Positions 36,844-45,064 of a stretch of DNA of 64,000 nt are shown in pieces; the stretch's first letter is position 1, and each line of letters starts with the position of its first letter. Made by a program: the position numbers and the translations under genes. The notes beneath the pieces were generated by a model. The model did no database searches. It was not told the DNA's origin and worked only from the letters and a program-made list of their open reading frames with translations. Source of the DNA: Roseococcus sp. SDR (GTDB lineage Bacteria; Pseudomonadota; Alphaproteobacteria; Acetobacterales; Acetobacteraceae); NCBI RefSeq assembly GCF_019083995.1, contig NZ_JAHRCU010000011.1, forward strand, positions 1 through 64,000, written 5' to 3'.

Positions 36844-38163
36844 CTATGCATGATGGAATTGAGCCGCCTCGGTGCTGTCCTTCAGCGCGGTGGTGCTGGC
36901 CTTCCCGCCGCTCGCCGCATTCGCGATCGCGTCGAAATAGCCCACACCCACCTCGCGCTGGTGGCGCACGGCGGTGAAGCCGTTCACCTCCTCGGCGAAC
37001 TCGGCCTGCTGCAGCTCGCTATAGGCGCCCATGCCGCGCTCCGCGTAGCCACGGGCCAGGCGGAACATGGAGAGGTTGAGGCTGTGGAAGCCCGCCAGCG
37101 TCACGAACTGGAACTTGTAGCCCATGGCGCCCAGCTCACGCTGGAACTTCGCGGCCGCATCCACGCCCATCTTCCGCTGCCAGTTGAAGCTGGGCGAGCA
37201 GTTGTAGGCGAGCATCTTGCCGGGGAACTGGCGGTGGATCGCCTCCGCGAAGTCGCGCGCATCATCGAGATCAGGGTCCGACGTCTCCCACCAGAGCAGA
37301 TCGGCATAGGGCGCATAGGCGAGGCTGCGCGCGATGGCGTATGGCTTGCCCATGCCGGGGGTGATGCGGAAGAAGCCCTCCGGCGTGCGCTCGCCGCTCA
37401 GGAAGGGGCGGTCGCGCTCATCCACGTCGCTGGTCAGCAGCTGCGCGGATTCCGCGTCCGTGCGGCAGAGCAGGACGGTGGAGACGCCCTCGACATCGGC
37501 GGCGAGGCGCGCGGCATTCAGCGTGCGGATGTGCTGACTGATGGGCACCAGCACCTTGCCGCCGAGATGGCCGCATTTCTTCTCGCTGGCGAGCTGATCC
37601 TCGAAATGCACGCCGGCCGCACCCGCCTCGATCATCGCGCGCATCAGCTCATAGGCGTTGAGCGCGCCGCCGAAGCCCGCCTCCGCATCGGCGATGATCG
37701 GCGCCATGTAGTGCGTGCGGTCATCGCCCGTGCCGTCATGCCGCTCCATGGTGGCGATCTGGTCGGCGCGACGCAGCGCGTTGTTGATGCGGCGGATCAC
37801 ATTGGGCACGCTGTCCACCGGATAGAGCGACTGGTCCGGGTACATGGTATTGGCGGAATTGGCGTCGGCCGCGACCTGCCAGCCCGAAAGGTAGATGGCC
37901 TTCAGTCCCGCCTTCACCTGCTGCAGCGCCTGCATGCCGGTCATGGCGCCCAGCGTCGTCACCTGCGGCTCGGTGCGCAGCAGCTGCCAGAGGCGGCGGG
38001 CGCCCATCTCGGCCAGCGTGTGCTGGGTGCGGAAGCTGCCGGCGAGGCGGGCGACGTCAGCCGGCGTATAGTCCCGGCGGATGCCGTCGAAGCGGCCGGG
38101 CTCGCCGCCCGAGCCGGGGGGCATGCCGTCGGGCGCGGTCAGCTTGGTGGTTTCGGGGCGCAT
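36844..38163 (-). CDS. aceA: Isocitrate lyase
   Basis: A 439-residue glyoxylate-shunt enzyme that splits isocitrate into glyoxylate and succinate. The signature [13 protein letters not shown] carries catalytic Cys197. [12 protein letters not shown], the metal-binding DAEAGFGG and the C-terminal [11 protein letters not shown] fit the bacterial class. The tail ends AAQFHHA, close to the usual end. No malate synthase is near. A divergent ScfR/RamB-type regulator probably controls it. The start ATG at 38163 is the only good one. Confidence 0.97.
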   Translation of the reverse strand: MRPETTKLTAPDGMPPGSGGEPGRFDGIRRDYTPADVARLAGSFRTQHTLAEMGARRLWQLLRTEPQVTTLGAMTGMQALQQVKAGLKAIYLSGWQVAADANSANTMYPDQSLYPVDSVPNVIRRINNALRRADQIATMERHDGTGDDRTHYMAPIIADAEAGFGGALNAYELMRAMIEAGAAGVHFEDQLASEKKCGHLGGKVLVPISQHIRTLNAARLAADVEGVSTVLLCRTDAESAQLLTSDVDERDRPFLSGERTPEGFFRITPGMGKPYAIARSLAYAPYADLLWWETSDPDLDDARDFAEAIHRQFPGKMLAYNCSPSFNWQRKMGVDAAAKFQRELGAMGYKFQFVTLAGFHSLNLSMFRLARGYAERGMGAYSELQQAEFAEEVNGFTAVRHQREVGVGYFDAIANAASGGKASTTALKDSTEAAQFHHA

Positions 38164-38312
38164 CGGAAAATCTCCTCAGGTCTTGGCGACCTGTGAAAGA
38201 TTGACATTGCGCCGCGCCAAGTCACGCGCAAAACTGGGTGACACACGGCAAGACTGTGCATCCGGCGACGTTTCAAAGCCCGATTTAGTCAATCGTGTAA
38301 AAGGAGAGCGCC
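38164..38312. promoter_or_regulatory. Divergent aceA/scfR control region
   Basis: A 149-base spacer holding both promoters. An inverted repeat CAGGTC-N5-GACCTG lies at 38177-38193, inside the likely aceA leader. Around 38222-38250 a mixed A-rich stretch (GCGCAAAACTGGGTGAC) loosely resembles sites of RamB regulators, but the match is not firm. Confidence 0.45.
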
Positions 38313-39725
38313 ATGGCCCGCCCGCTGATCGGCCGCACCGTTCGTCGCATCCGCACCGAGCGCGGCATGACGCAGCAGGCGCTGGCCGTGCGCCTCGGCA
38401 TCTCGGCCAGCTACCTCAACCTGATCGAGCATGATCAGCGCTCGGTGACGGCCGCCGTCCTGTTCAAGCTGACCGAGGCGCTGGGGGTGGATCTGGCGGC
38501 CCTCTCCGGTCACACGGAGCGGCAACTGGAAGCGGGCCTGCGCGAAGTGCTGGGCGATCCGGTGCTGGGCCTGGATTCCGTGCCGGAGGGCGAGCTGCAG
38601 GCGATGGCGGCGGCCGCGCCCAATGCCTCGCGCGGCGTGCTCGCGCTGTATCGCGCCTGGCGCGTGGCGCGGGAGGACAGCTCGGGCATCGCGCTGCCTT
38701 CCGGCCGGCGCATGCTGCTGCCGACGGAGGAGGCGCGCGACTTCTTCCATGAGCGCGGCAACCACTTCCCCGAGCTCGAGCGCTTCGGCGAGAAGCTCGG
38801 CGCGGAATTGCGCGCCGCACCGGCCGAGATGAACCACGCCATCGCCGAGCGGCTGCGCAACGCGCATGGCGTGCGCGTGACGGTCGCCCCCATGCCCGAG
38901 AGCGACCGCCGCTTCGACCCGCGCACGCGCGACCTCTGGCTCGCCGAGTCCCTGCCGCGCGAATCCCGCGGCTTCCGCATGGCCTTCCAGCTCATGCTGA
39001 TGGAAGCGCGCGAGGTGGTGGACGCGACCTTGGGCGAGGAGCCGCCCTCCAGCGCGGAGGCGACGCAGCTCATCCGCATCGGCCTCCTGAACTACGCGGC
39101 GGCCGTGCTGCTCATGCCCTATCTGCCCTTCCTGCATGCGGCGCGCGAGCTCAGGCACGATGTCGAGAAGCTCGCCGCACGCTTCGGCGTCTCCTACGAG
39201 CAGGCGGCGCAGCGGCTTTCCACCTTGCAGCGCGAGGGGCATCGCGGCGTGCCCTTCTTCTTCCTCCGCGTGGACACGGCAGGCAATGTGACCAAGCGCT
39301 TCGCGGCGGCGGGCTTTCCCTTCGCGCGGTTCGGCGGCAGCTGCCCGAAATGGGTGGTGCACCACGCCTTCGGCACGCCCGAGCAGGTGCGCGTGCAGGC
39401 GGCGGAGCTGCCGGATGGCGCGGCCTTCCTCTGCATCGCCCGCGCCGTGCATGGACCCACACCGCGCTGGGGCGAGCCATCGCCCACGCATGTCGTGGCG
39501 ATCGGCTGCGACATCTCACGCGCCGCGGAGCTGGTCTATTCGGATGGGCTCGACCTGACGACGGCGCGCGTGGGCATCGGCCTCTCTTGCAGGCTCTGCG
39601 ACAGGGCGGATTGCCGCAGCCGCGCCTTCCCACCGCTGGAGCACCGGCTGCGGCTGGACGCCAATGACGATGGCGGGTCGCCCTGGCGGTTCGAGACCAA
39701 GGCGAAACCCGCACCGCGCGGCTGA
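38313..39725 (+). CDS. ScfR/RamB-type regulator with XRE and ImmA/IrrE-like domains
   Basis: A 470-residue protein. An XRE helix-turn-helix spans residues 5-65 (RTERGMTQQALAVRLGISASYLNLIEHDQ). The middle region (about 150-300) is IrrE/ImmA-like but appears not to keep a full HExxH motif. The C-terminal ScfR domain ends in CRLCDRADCRSRAFPPL, a Cys cluster. Family members such as RamB and ScfR control short-chain fatty acid and acetate genes, including aceA, which lies divergently here. This makes control of the glyoxylate shunt likely. Confidence 0.9.
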   Translation: MARPLIGRTVRRIRTERGMTQQALAVRLGISASYLNLIEHDQRSVTAAVLFKLTEALGVDLAALSGHTERQLEAGLREVLGDPVLGLDSVPEGELQAMAAAAPNASRGVLALYRAWRVAREDSSGIALPSGRRMLLPTEEARDFFHERGNHFPELERFGEKLGAELRAAPAEMNHAIAERLRNAHGVRVTVAPMPESDRRFDPRTRDLWLAESLPRESRGFRMAFQLMLMEAREVVDATLGEEPPSSAEATQLIRIGLLNYAAAVLLMPYLPFLHAARELRHDVEKLAARFGVSYEQAAQRLSTLQREGHRGVPFFFLRVDTAGNVTKRFAAAGFPFARFGGSCPKWVVHHAFGTPEQVRVQAAELPDGAAFLCIARAVHGPTPRWGEPSPTHVVAIGCDISRAAELVYSDGLDLTTARVGIGLSCRLCDRADCRSRAFPPLEHRLRLDANDDGGSPWRFETKAKPAPRG

Positions 39726-39834
39726 GCCTCGGCCAGGCCGCACCGACGGGCGGACCATCCGCTGCCGGTGCCGCGGCCAGCGCGGTCCCGGAGGGTGTGC
39801 CGGGCGATGTAGACCAGGAGTATTTCCCGCAAAA

Positions 39835-39920
39835 CATGTAAAATTTATCATGATCCAGCGGCGTTCATATCCCTGGCGGCACAAGGAAGAAGGCGGCAAT
39901 TTGCGCAGATCGACGCGCAA
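39835..39920 (+). promoter_or_regulatory. AT-rich leader and palindromes before a GST gene
   Basis: A 215-base spacer follows scfR. At 39835-39852 an imperfect palindrome of CATGTAAA type lies in an AT-rich patch, a plausible promoter or operator. TTGCGC-N8-GCGCAA at 39901-39920 is an exact inverted repeat just ahead of the ribosome site (CCAGGAG). The rest of the spacer shows nothing clear. Confidence 0.4.
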
Positions 39921-39940
39921 GCCCCAGGAGACCGCGCACC

Positions 39941-40579
39941 GTGATCGAGCTCTATGGCCGCGTGAACAGCGTGAATGTCTGGAAGACCCTCTGGGTGCTG
40001 GAGGAGCTGGGCCAACCCTATGAGCGCCAGGACGCCGGGATGGAGCATGGCGTGGTGGACACGCCGGCCTATCGCGCGCTCAACCCCAACGGCCGCATTC
40101 CCTCGCTCCGTCATGATGGCGTGGAGTTGTGGGAGAGCAACAGCATCTGCCGCTATCTCTGCATGATGGTGGGCGGCGATGCGCGCGGCCTGTATCCTGA
40201 AGCGGCAGGCGCACGGGCCAGCGTGGACCGCTGGCTGGACTGGCAGCTTTCCACCCTCTCACCGGCAGAGCGAGACCTCTTCTGGAACATGGTCCGCACG
40301 CCGGAGGCGAAGCGCGACATGGCGGCGGTGGCCGCCGCGGTGAAGAACAGCGCGCGCTGCTGGGCCATTCTCGAAGCACGGCTCGACGATGGGCGCCCCT
40401 TCATCGAGGGCGAGACCTTCACCCTCGCCGATATCGTGCTCGGCTGCTACGCGCGGCGCTGGTTCGGGCCCGAGGTGCAGCAGCGCGGCATGCCGAAATT
40501 CCCCAGGCTCGCCGCCTGGTACGCAAGGCTGGGCGAGCGCGAAGGCTTTCAGAAATGGATCGCGCCGCCGCTGTTCTGA
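39941..40579 (+). CDS. Glutathione S-transferase family protein
   Basis: A 212-residue GST. N-terminal thioredoxin-like domain MIELYGRVNSVNVWKTLWVLEEL with the active Ser/Asn region, NPNGRIPSLRHDG with the cis-Pro, and ESNSICRYLC for glutathione binding; helical C-terminal domain with FTLADIVLG. Start is GTG with CCAGGAG upstream. Likely conjugation, isomerase or thiol-protection role; substrate unknown. Confidence 0.9.
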   Translation: MIELYGRVNSVNVWKTLWVLEELGQPYERQDAGMEHGVVDTPAYRALNPNGRIPSLRHDGVELWESNSICRYLCMMVGGDARGLYPEAAGARASVDRWLDWQLSTLSPAERDLFWNMVRTPEAKRDMAAVAAAVKNSARCWAILEARLDDGRPFIEGETFTLADIVLGCYARRWFGPEVQQRGMPKFPRLAAWYARLGEREGFQKWIAPPLF

Positions 40580-40587
40580 GCCGGCGG

Positions 40588-41136
40588 TCAGTCCGGGCGG
40601 AAGCGCGTGATCTTCGTGCCGTTGAGGGCGAGCGCCGCCATCAGCCCCCGCTGGCCGAAGGTGATGGAATAGACCGGCTCGCGCAGCGTCGTGATGCTGG
40701 CATTGGCCTGCAGTCCATGATCGAGCGCCACCACGCTGGGGCCGGTGCCGATCTCCCAGCCATCGGCGGCCATCAGCGCCCGAAGCGACGCTTCGTTCAT
40801 GAAGAACATGGCGATGCCCGCGGTCTGCGCGCCGGCCAGCAGGCCAAAGCTGGCGCCGGCGATGCGGTAATGGCCCTCGGTCTCATGGCCGCGGATCAGC
40901 GCACCCTCGCCATACTGACCGCCGACGATGAAGCCGCCGCTGATGATGCGCGGAAACACCAGGATCGCGTGCGCAGCCTGGAAGAGGGGGCGGACATGCT
41001 CCATGCCGCGCAGCGTCTCGAGCGCGATCGCCACCTCCGCGTCGATCTCGCGGCGGGTGGCGGCCTCCGCGGCGCCGGGCAGCAATGGCAGGGCCGCAAG
41101 CGCGGGCAGATGGGCGATCAGGCGACGACGGTTCAC
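40588..41136 (-). CDS. SYLF/YSC84-domain lipid-binding protein, exported
   Basis: A 182-residue protein. A signal peptide (VNRRRLIAHLPALAALPLLPGAAEA, cleavage near residue 25) is followed by a SYLF domain (VRPLFQAAHAILVFPRIISGGFIVGGQYGEGALI, QTAGIAMFF, ASITTLREPVYSITFGQRGLM). SYLF domains bind phosphoinositides in eukaryotes and unknown lipids in bacteria. GTG start with a GGGAG box; longer starts lack it. Confidence 0.87.
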   Translation of the reverse strand: MNRRRLIAHLPALAALPLLPGAAEAATRREIDAEVAIALETLRGMEHVRPLFQAAHAILVFPRIISGGFIVGGQYGEGALIRGHETEGHYRIAGASFGLLAGAQTAGIAMFFMNEASLRALMAADGWEIGTGPSVVALDHGLQANASITTLREPVYSITFGQRGLMAALALNGTKITRFRPD

Positions 41137-41194
41137 GGCGGGCTCCCTTCGGGCTTCGGCAGGAATCTGGCGCCATGCCAAGCCTTGCCAAGTG

Positions 41195-42049
41195 TCAGAA
41201 AGCCACCTCGAAGCCATCGGTGGCAAGGCTCAAGGGCCCGCTGAAATCGCGGGCCACCTCTTCCAGCAGCGCGGCTTGCCACGCGTCGTCCGGCCGCGGC
41301 TTGTGGTGCGTCAGGACGAGTTGCTTCACGCCGCAAGCGGTGGCGATCTTTCCCACCGTGTCGCCGCAGGCCAGCGTATGCCGCGCAAGGACACGGAAAT
41401 GCTCCGAGGTGAGTTCGCTGCTCGCGGCATAGCAGCAGATGGCCAGCACGTCCGCGCCCGCGGCCAACTTGCGCAACCCAGGGCAATCCACCGTGTCGCC
41501 GGTGAAGGCGAAGACGCGGCCCGCCACCTCGAAGCGATAGCCATGGCAGAACCAGCGGCTGAGGAAGGCGGGGGTGAGCGTGGGCAGTCCGTGGCCGTGG
41601 CTCATTTCATGCGCCGTCGCGCGCCAGCCGGCGCCGGAGGTGGCTTCCCCCGCGCAGATCTCGCGCACCTCGACCGGCGCCCAGCCGCCATGGGCGGGCT
41701 CGCCCAGGCTGCGCCAGGTGAGGTCCCGGTCGTACACATGGTTCAGCAGCGCATCCACGATGCCCTTGGTGCCGGGCGGCCCTTCGATGAGCAGCGGGTG
41801 GCGCCGGCCCTCCAGCCAGGAATTCAGGATCACGTCGTAGAGATCGCCGATATGGTCGAAATGGTGGTGCGTCAGCAGGATCCGCCGCAGCCCAGCGATA
41901 TTGGCGCGGGCTTCGCCCAGGCCCAGCAGCGCGCCGCGGCCGCTGTCGATCAGCACCTCCTCCTGCCCGCTGCGCAGCAGCAGCGAGGTGGCGCGGCGGT
42001 GCGGATCCCGGCGCGGGCCGCCGGTGCCCATGAAGGTGACGCTCGGCAT
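41195..42049 (-). CDS. MBL-fold metallo-hydrolase
   Basis: A 284-residue metallo-beta-lactamase protein of the RNase Z/PhnP-like type. The metal motif THHHFDHIGD lies at residues 60-69; further ligands are the His of HGHGLPT and TGDTVDC and the closing LTHHKP. Most likely a hydrolase of esters or thioesters. No exosite of true RNase Z is seen. It overlaps nothing but has a 2-base gap to the Bug gene upstream. Confidence 0.87.
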   Translation of the reverse strand: MPSVTFMGTGGPRRDPHRRATSLLLRSGQEEVLIDSGRGALLGLGEARANIAGLRRILLTHHHFDHIGDLYDVILNSWLEGRRHPLLIEGPPGTKGIVDALLNHVYDRDLTWRSLGEPAHGGWAPVEVREICAGEATSGAGWRATAHEMSHGHGLPTLTPAFLSRWFCHGYRFEVAGRVFAFTGDTVDCPGLRKLAAGADVLAICCYAASSELTSEHFRVLARHTLACGDTVGKIATACGVKQLVLTHHKPRPDDAWQAALLEEVARDFSGPLSLATDGFEVAF

Positions 42050-42051
42050 GC

Positions 42052-43017
42052 TCAATCCTCCAGGCGAAAGCCGGTGGCGCGGATGATGGGGCCCCAGCGC
42101 GCGAGATCGGCCTGGATGGCGGCGGCGAAGGCGGCGGGGCCGAGCGGCCGGGGCGGCACGTCCAGCGCGCGCAGCCGTGCCGTCGTCTCCGGCTCCGCCA
42201 CCACGGCGAGCGTGGCTGCGCCGATGGGTTCGATCACCGTGGACGGCGTCGACCCGGGGGCAAAGAGCCCGTACCACATCTCCGCCTCGCCCATCTCGCC
42301 GAGGTCGAGACCCGTCTCGGCGAAGCGCGGCACATCGGGCAGCAGGGGCGAGCGGTTGGCGCCGGTGACGGCCAGTGCGCGCAGTGAGCCGTCCTGCAGA
42401 TGCGGCACCAGGCTGGCTGTGGTGGTGAAGCCGCAGGGGATCTCGCCCGCCAGCAGCGCCAGCACCATGGGGCCGGAGCCGCGATAGGGCACATGCTCCA
42501 TCCGCGTGCCGGTGGCGCGGTTGAACAGCACGCCCAGGAAATGCGCGGGCGTGCCGGCGGAGAGCGAGCCATAGCTCACGCGGTCCCCCTGTGCGCGGGC
42601 CCAGGCGACGAACTCGGCCAGGTTGCGGGCCGGATGGTCGGCGCGGACGGCGAGCGCGAAGTTGAAGCTCGTCACCATGGCGACGGGGGCGATGTCCCGC
42701 ACCGGGTCGAAGGGCAGGCGGGCGTAGAGGAAGGGAAAGAAGACCGGCACGACGATGGGCGCCATCATCAGCGTCGAGCCATCGCCCGGCGCGCGGGCCA
42801 GCGCTTCGGCGGCGATACGGCTGCCGCCGCCGGGGCGGTTCTCGACGAGGACGGGGCGGTTCAGGCGCGCCGGCAAGCGTTCGGCGATCAGGCGCGTCAT
42901 CAGGTCGAGCCCGCTGCCGGGTGGGAAACCCACCAGGATGCGGGTGGGCCGTGGCGCCTGGGCATGCGCGACGGCGGGGAGAGTGGCCCCGGCGAGAAGA
43001 AGGCGGCGGGCGATCAT
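42052..43017 (-). CDS. Bug/TctC-type extracytoplasmic solute receptor
   Basis: A 321-residue exported receptor. The signal peptide MIARRLLLAGATLPAVAHAQA is followed by RPTRILVGFPPGSGLDLMTRLIAE. It is the third Bug protein here. Downstream by 2 bases is an MBL-fold hydrolase, so the pair may bind and degrade the same compound. No TctAB genes are present. Confidence 0.9.
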   Translation of the reverse strand: MIARRLLLAGATLPAVAHAQAPRPTRILVGFPPGSGLDLMTRLIAERLPARLNRPVLVENRPGGGSRIAAEALARAPGDGSTLMMAPIVVPVFFPFLYARLPFDPVRDIAPVAMVTSFNFALAVRADHPARNLAEFVAWARAQGDRVSYGSLSAGTPAHFLGVLFNRATGTRMEHVPYRGSGPMVLALLAGEIPCGFTTTASLVPHLQDGSLRALAVTGANRSPLLPDVPRFAETGLDLGEMGEAEMWYGLFAPGSTPSTVIEPIGAATLAVVAEPETTARLRALDVPPRPLGPAAFAAAIQADLARWGPIIRATGFRLED

Positions 43018-43057
43018 CGGGCAGGCTCCGTCATGGCCTGCCCGAAGCTATCGTCCG

Positions 43058-43957
43058 TCAGCCCTTCACGTCCATCGCCTGCCGCAACCCGTCGGAGACG
43101 AGGTTGAAGCAGATGGAGGTGACGAAGATGCAGACGCCGGGCAGCACGGCCACCCAGGGCTGCACATAGATGGCCGTGCGCAGCGTGTTCAGCATCAGGC
43201 CCCACTCGGCCTCCGGCGGGCGGGTGCCCAGGCCGAGGAAGGAGAGGCCCGAGGCCAGGATCATGCAGACCGAGATGAGCGAGGTGGCATAGACGAAGAT
43301 CGGCCCCAGCACATTGCCCAGCACATGCACGCGCACGATCGTGACCGCCGAAGCGCCGGAAGCGCGCGCCGCATCCACGAAGTCGAGGTTGCGGACGCCG
43401 GTGGTGACGCTTTCGGCCACGCGGATGATGGGCGGCACGAAGACCAGCGTGAGCGAGAGGATGGCGTTCATGATGCCCGCCCCCAGCGCGCCGGAGATGG
43501 CGACGGCCAGCAGGACCGAGGGGAAGGCGTAGAACACGTCCGTCACGCGCATGATGAGCATGTTCGTGCGCCCGCCGACGAAGCCCGCGATGACGCCGAG
43601 GAAGGTGCCGATCACGAAGGCCAGCGCGACAGGCAGGATGCCCATGAACCAGGAAAGACGGCCGCCATAGATGAGCCGCGTCAGCATGTCGCGGCCCAGT
43701 TCATCGGTGCCGAGCGGGTAATTCTCGGTGCCGATGGGGCGCAGGCGGCGGATCATGCTGCCCTGGAAGGGATCGTGCGGCGCGATGTAGGGCGCGAAGA
43801 CGATGATCATCAGCATGACGAAGAGCACGCTGGCGCAGAAGATCGTCACCGGGTCGCGCTTCAGGCGCTTCCAGACGCCGGCCCAATAGCCTTCGGAGCG
43901 CAGGACGGCGGTTTTCGCCTGGATGGCGAGCTCGGCGGTGGCGGCGGAGGTGCTCAT
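43058..43957 (-). CDS. Peptide-type ABC transporter permease (DppC-like)
   Basis: A 299-residue permease with about six helices; GTDELGRDMLTRLIYGGRLS is the periplasmic DppC signature and the EAA loop is VDAARASGASAVTIVRVHVLGNV. It lies 2 bases downstream of the partner permease. Together with the binding protein it would import oligopeptides or related solutes; the ATPases are not in the window. Confidence 0.95.
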   Translation of the reverse strand: MSTSAATAELAIQAKTAVLRSEGYWAGVWKRLKRDPVTIFCASVLFVMLMIIVFAPYIAPHDPFQGSMIRRLRPIGTENYPLGTDELGRDMLTRLIYGGRLSWFMGILPVALAFVIGTFLGVIAGFVGGRTNMLIMRVTDVFYAFPSVLLAVAISGALGAGIMNAILSLTLVFVPPIIRVAESVTTGVRNLDFVDAARASGASAVTIVRVHVLGNVLGPIFVYATSLISVCMILASGLSFLGLGTRPPEAEWGLMLNTLRTAIYVQPWVAVLPGVCIFVTSICFNLVSDGLRQAMDVKG

Positions 43958-43959
43958 GC

Positions 43960-44913
43960 TCAGGCTCGCTTGATCCGGGGGTCGAGCGCGGTCTGGATGA
44001 GATCCACGCAGAGGTTGAGCGCCACGAAGAACATCGCCAGCACCAGGATGGTGCCCTGCAGCACCGGAAGGTCACGCTGGAAAATGGCGCTGTTCAGCAA
44101 GAGGCCGGTGCCCGGCCAGGAGAACACGGTCTCCACCAGGATCGAGCCGCCCATCAGGTAGCCGAGCTGCAGGCCGATCACGGCCAGCGCATTCGGCGCC
44201 GCGTTCTTCACGACATGCAGGAAGACGTTCCAGGAGGTGAGGCCCTTGCCGCGGAGTGCCACCACGAATTCCTGGTTCATGATCTCGGCCACGATGCCGC
44301 GCACGGTGCGCGTCACGATGCCCATGGGGATCACGGAGAGCGTCACGGCCGGCAGAATGAGGTGCTGGATATGCTCCCAGTCCCAGGCCCAGTCGGCGCT
44401 GCCGCCGGGCCCCGCCCCCATGGCCGGCAGCCAGTTCAGCTGTACGGAGAAGATGACGACCAGCACCATGCCGAGCCAGTAATGGGGCACGGAGACGCCG
44501 GCGACGGCGGTGGTGACGGCCATGCGGTCGAGCAGCGAGCCGCGGAAGGTGCCGGCCAGGCCGCCCAGGATGCAGCCCAGCACGAAGCCGATGAGCGAGG
44601 CGGCGAAAGCGAGCGTCAGCGTGTTGCCGATGGCCGAATGCAGGTCGCTCCAGACCGGGCGGCCGGTGGCGAGCGAGCGGCCGAGATCGCCCTGCACCAC
44701 CTTCATCAGCCAGAGGCCGAACTGCACGGGCAGCGGCTTGTCCAGGCCGTAGTCGCGGCGAACCTGCTCCACCACTTCCTGCGGCGCGTCGGGCGGTACG
44801 ATCGCGTTGATCGGATCACCCGGCGCGATCTGCACCAGCATGAAGCAGACGAACCCCACCGCGAGCGCGATGGGGATCGCGTAGATGAGCCGTTTGATCA
44901 GGTAGAAGAACAT
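43960..44913 (-). CDS. Peptide-type ABC transporter permease (DppB-like)
   Basis: A 317-residue permease. N-terminus FYLIKRLIYAIPIALAVGFVCFMLVQIAPGDP is the DppB signature; ALRGKGLTSWNVFLHVVKNAAPN is the EAA loop. Six helices. A GC-rich 151-base spacer with hairpins separates it from the binding-protein gene. Its start overlaps the end of a possible small reading frame (TAATG). Confidence 0.95.
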   Translation of the reverse strand: MFFYLIKRLIYAIPIALAVGFVCFMLVQIAPGDPINAIVPPDAPQEVVEQVRRDYGLDKPLPVQFGLWLMKVVQGDLGRSLATGRPVWSDLHSAIGNTLTLAFAASLIGFVLGCILGGLAGTFRGSLLDRMAVTTAVAGVSVPHYWLGMVLVVIFSVQLNWLPAMGAGPGGSADWAWDWEHIQHLILPAVTLSVIPMGIVTRTVRGIVAEIMNQEFVVALRGKGLTSWNVFLHVVKNAAPNALAVIGLQLGYLMGGSILVETVFSWPGTGLLLNSAIFQRDLPVLQGTILVLAMFFVALNLCVDLIQTALDPRIKRA

Positions 44914-45050
44914 TATGCGACGCCCTCAGACGCCATGCTGCGGCATGCCTGCGGCATGACGCGCGCGCATCCGCGCGCTTGGCTTCGGCCGCACAGGCGG
45001 CCGCCGCGGCTATTCGCCGCGGATTCTCTGAAGGCGCGCATGAGGCTCAT
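44913..45050 (-). CDS. Possible 45-residue peptide between binding-protein and permease genes (weak)
   Basis: A frame from ATG 45050 to TAA 44913-44915, whose stop overlaps the permease start (TAATG). AAGGA stands 6 bases before the ATG. The product would be Arg/Ala-rich with three Cys. The same bases form strong hairpins, so codon choice may be a by-product. It could be a coupling peptide. Confidence 0.25.
   Translation of the reverse strand: MSLMRAFRESAANSRGGRLCGRSQARGCARVMPQACRSMASEGVA
44986..45022. repeat. Adjacent hairpins in the peptide ABC transporter spacer
   Basis: Two perfect 7-base stems in a row: 44986-44992 with 44997-45003 (4-base loop) and 45004-45010 with 45016-45022 (5-base loop). 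Such structures between a binding-protein gene and its permeases usually stabilise or attenuate the message so that the receptor is made in excess. That use is inferred. Confidence 0.6.
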
Positions 45051-45064
45051 GACCAGTCCTTTGC

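Noticed and set aside
41195-42049. RNase Z
   Set aside because: The metal motif fits, but the tRNA-binding exosite is not seen and the gene is paired with a Bug receptor.
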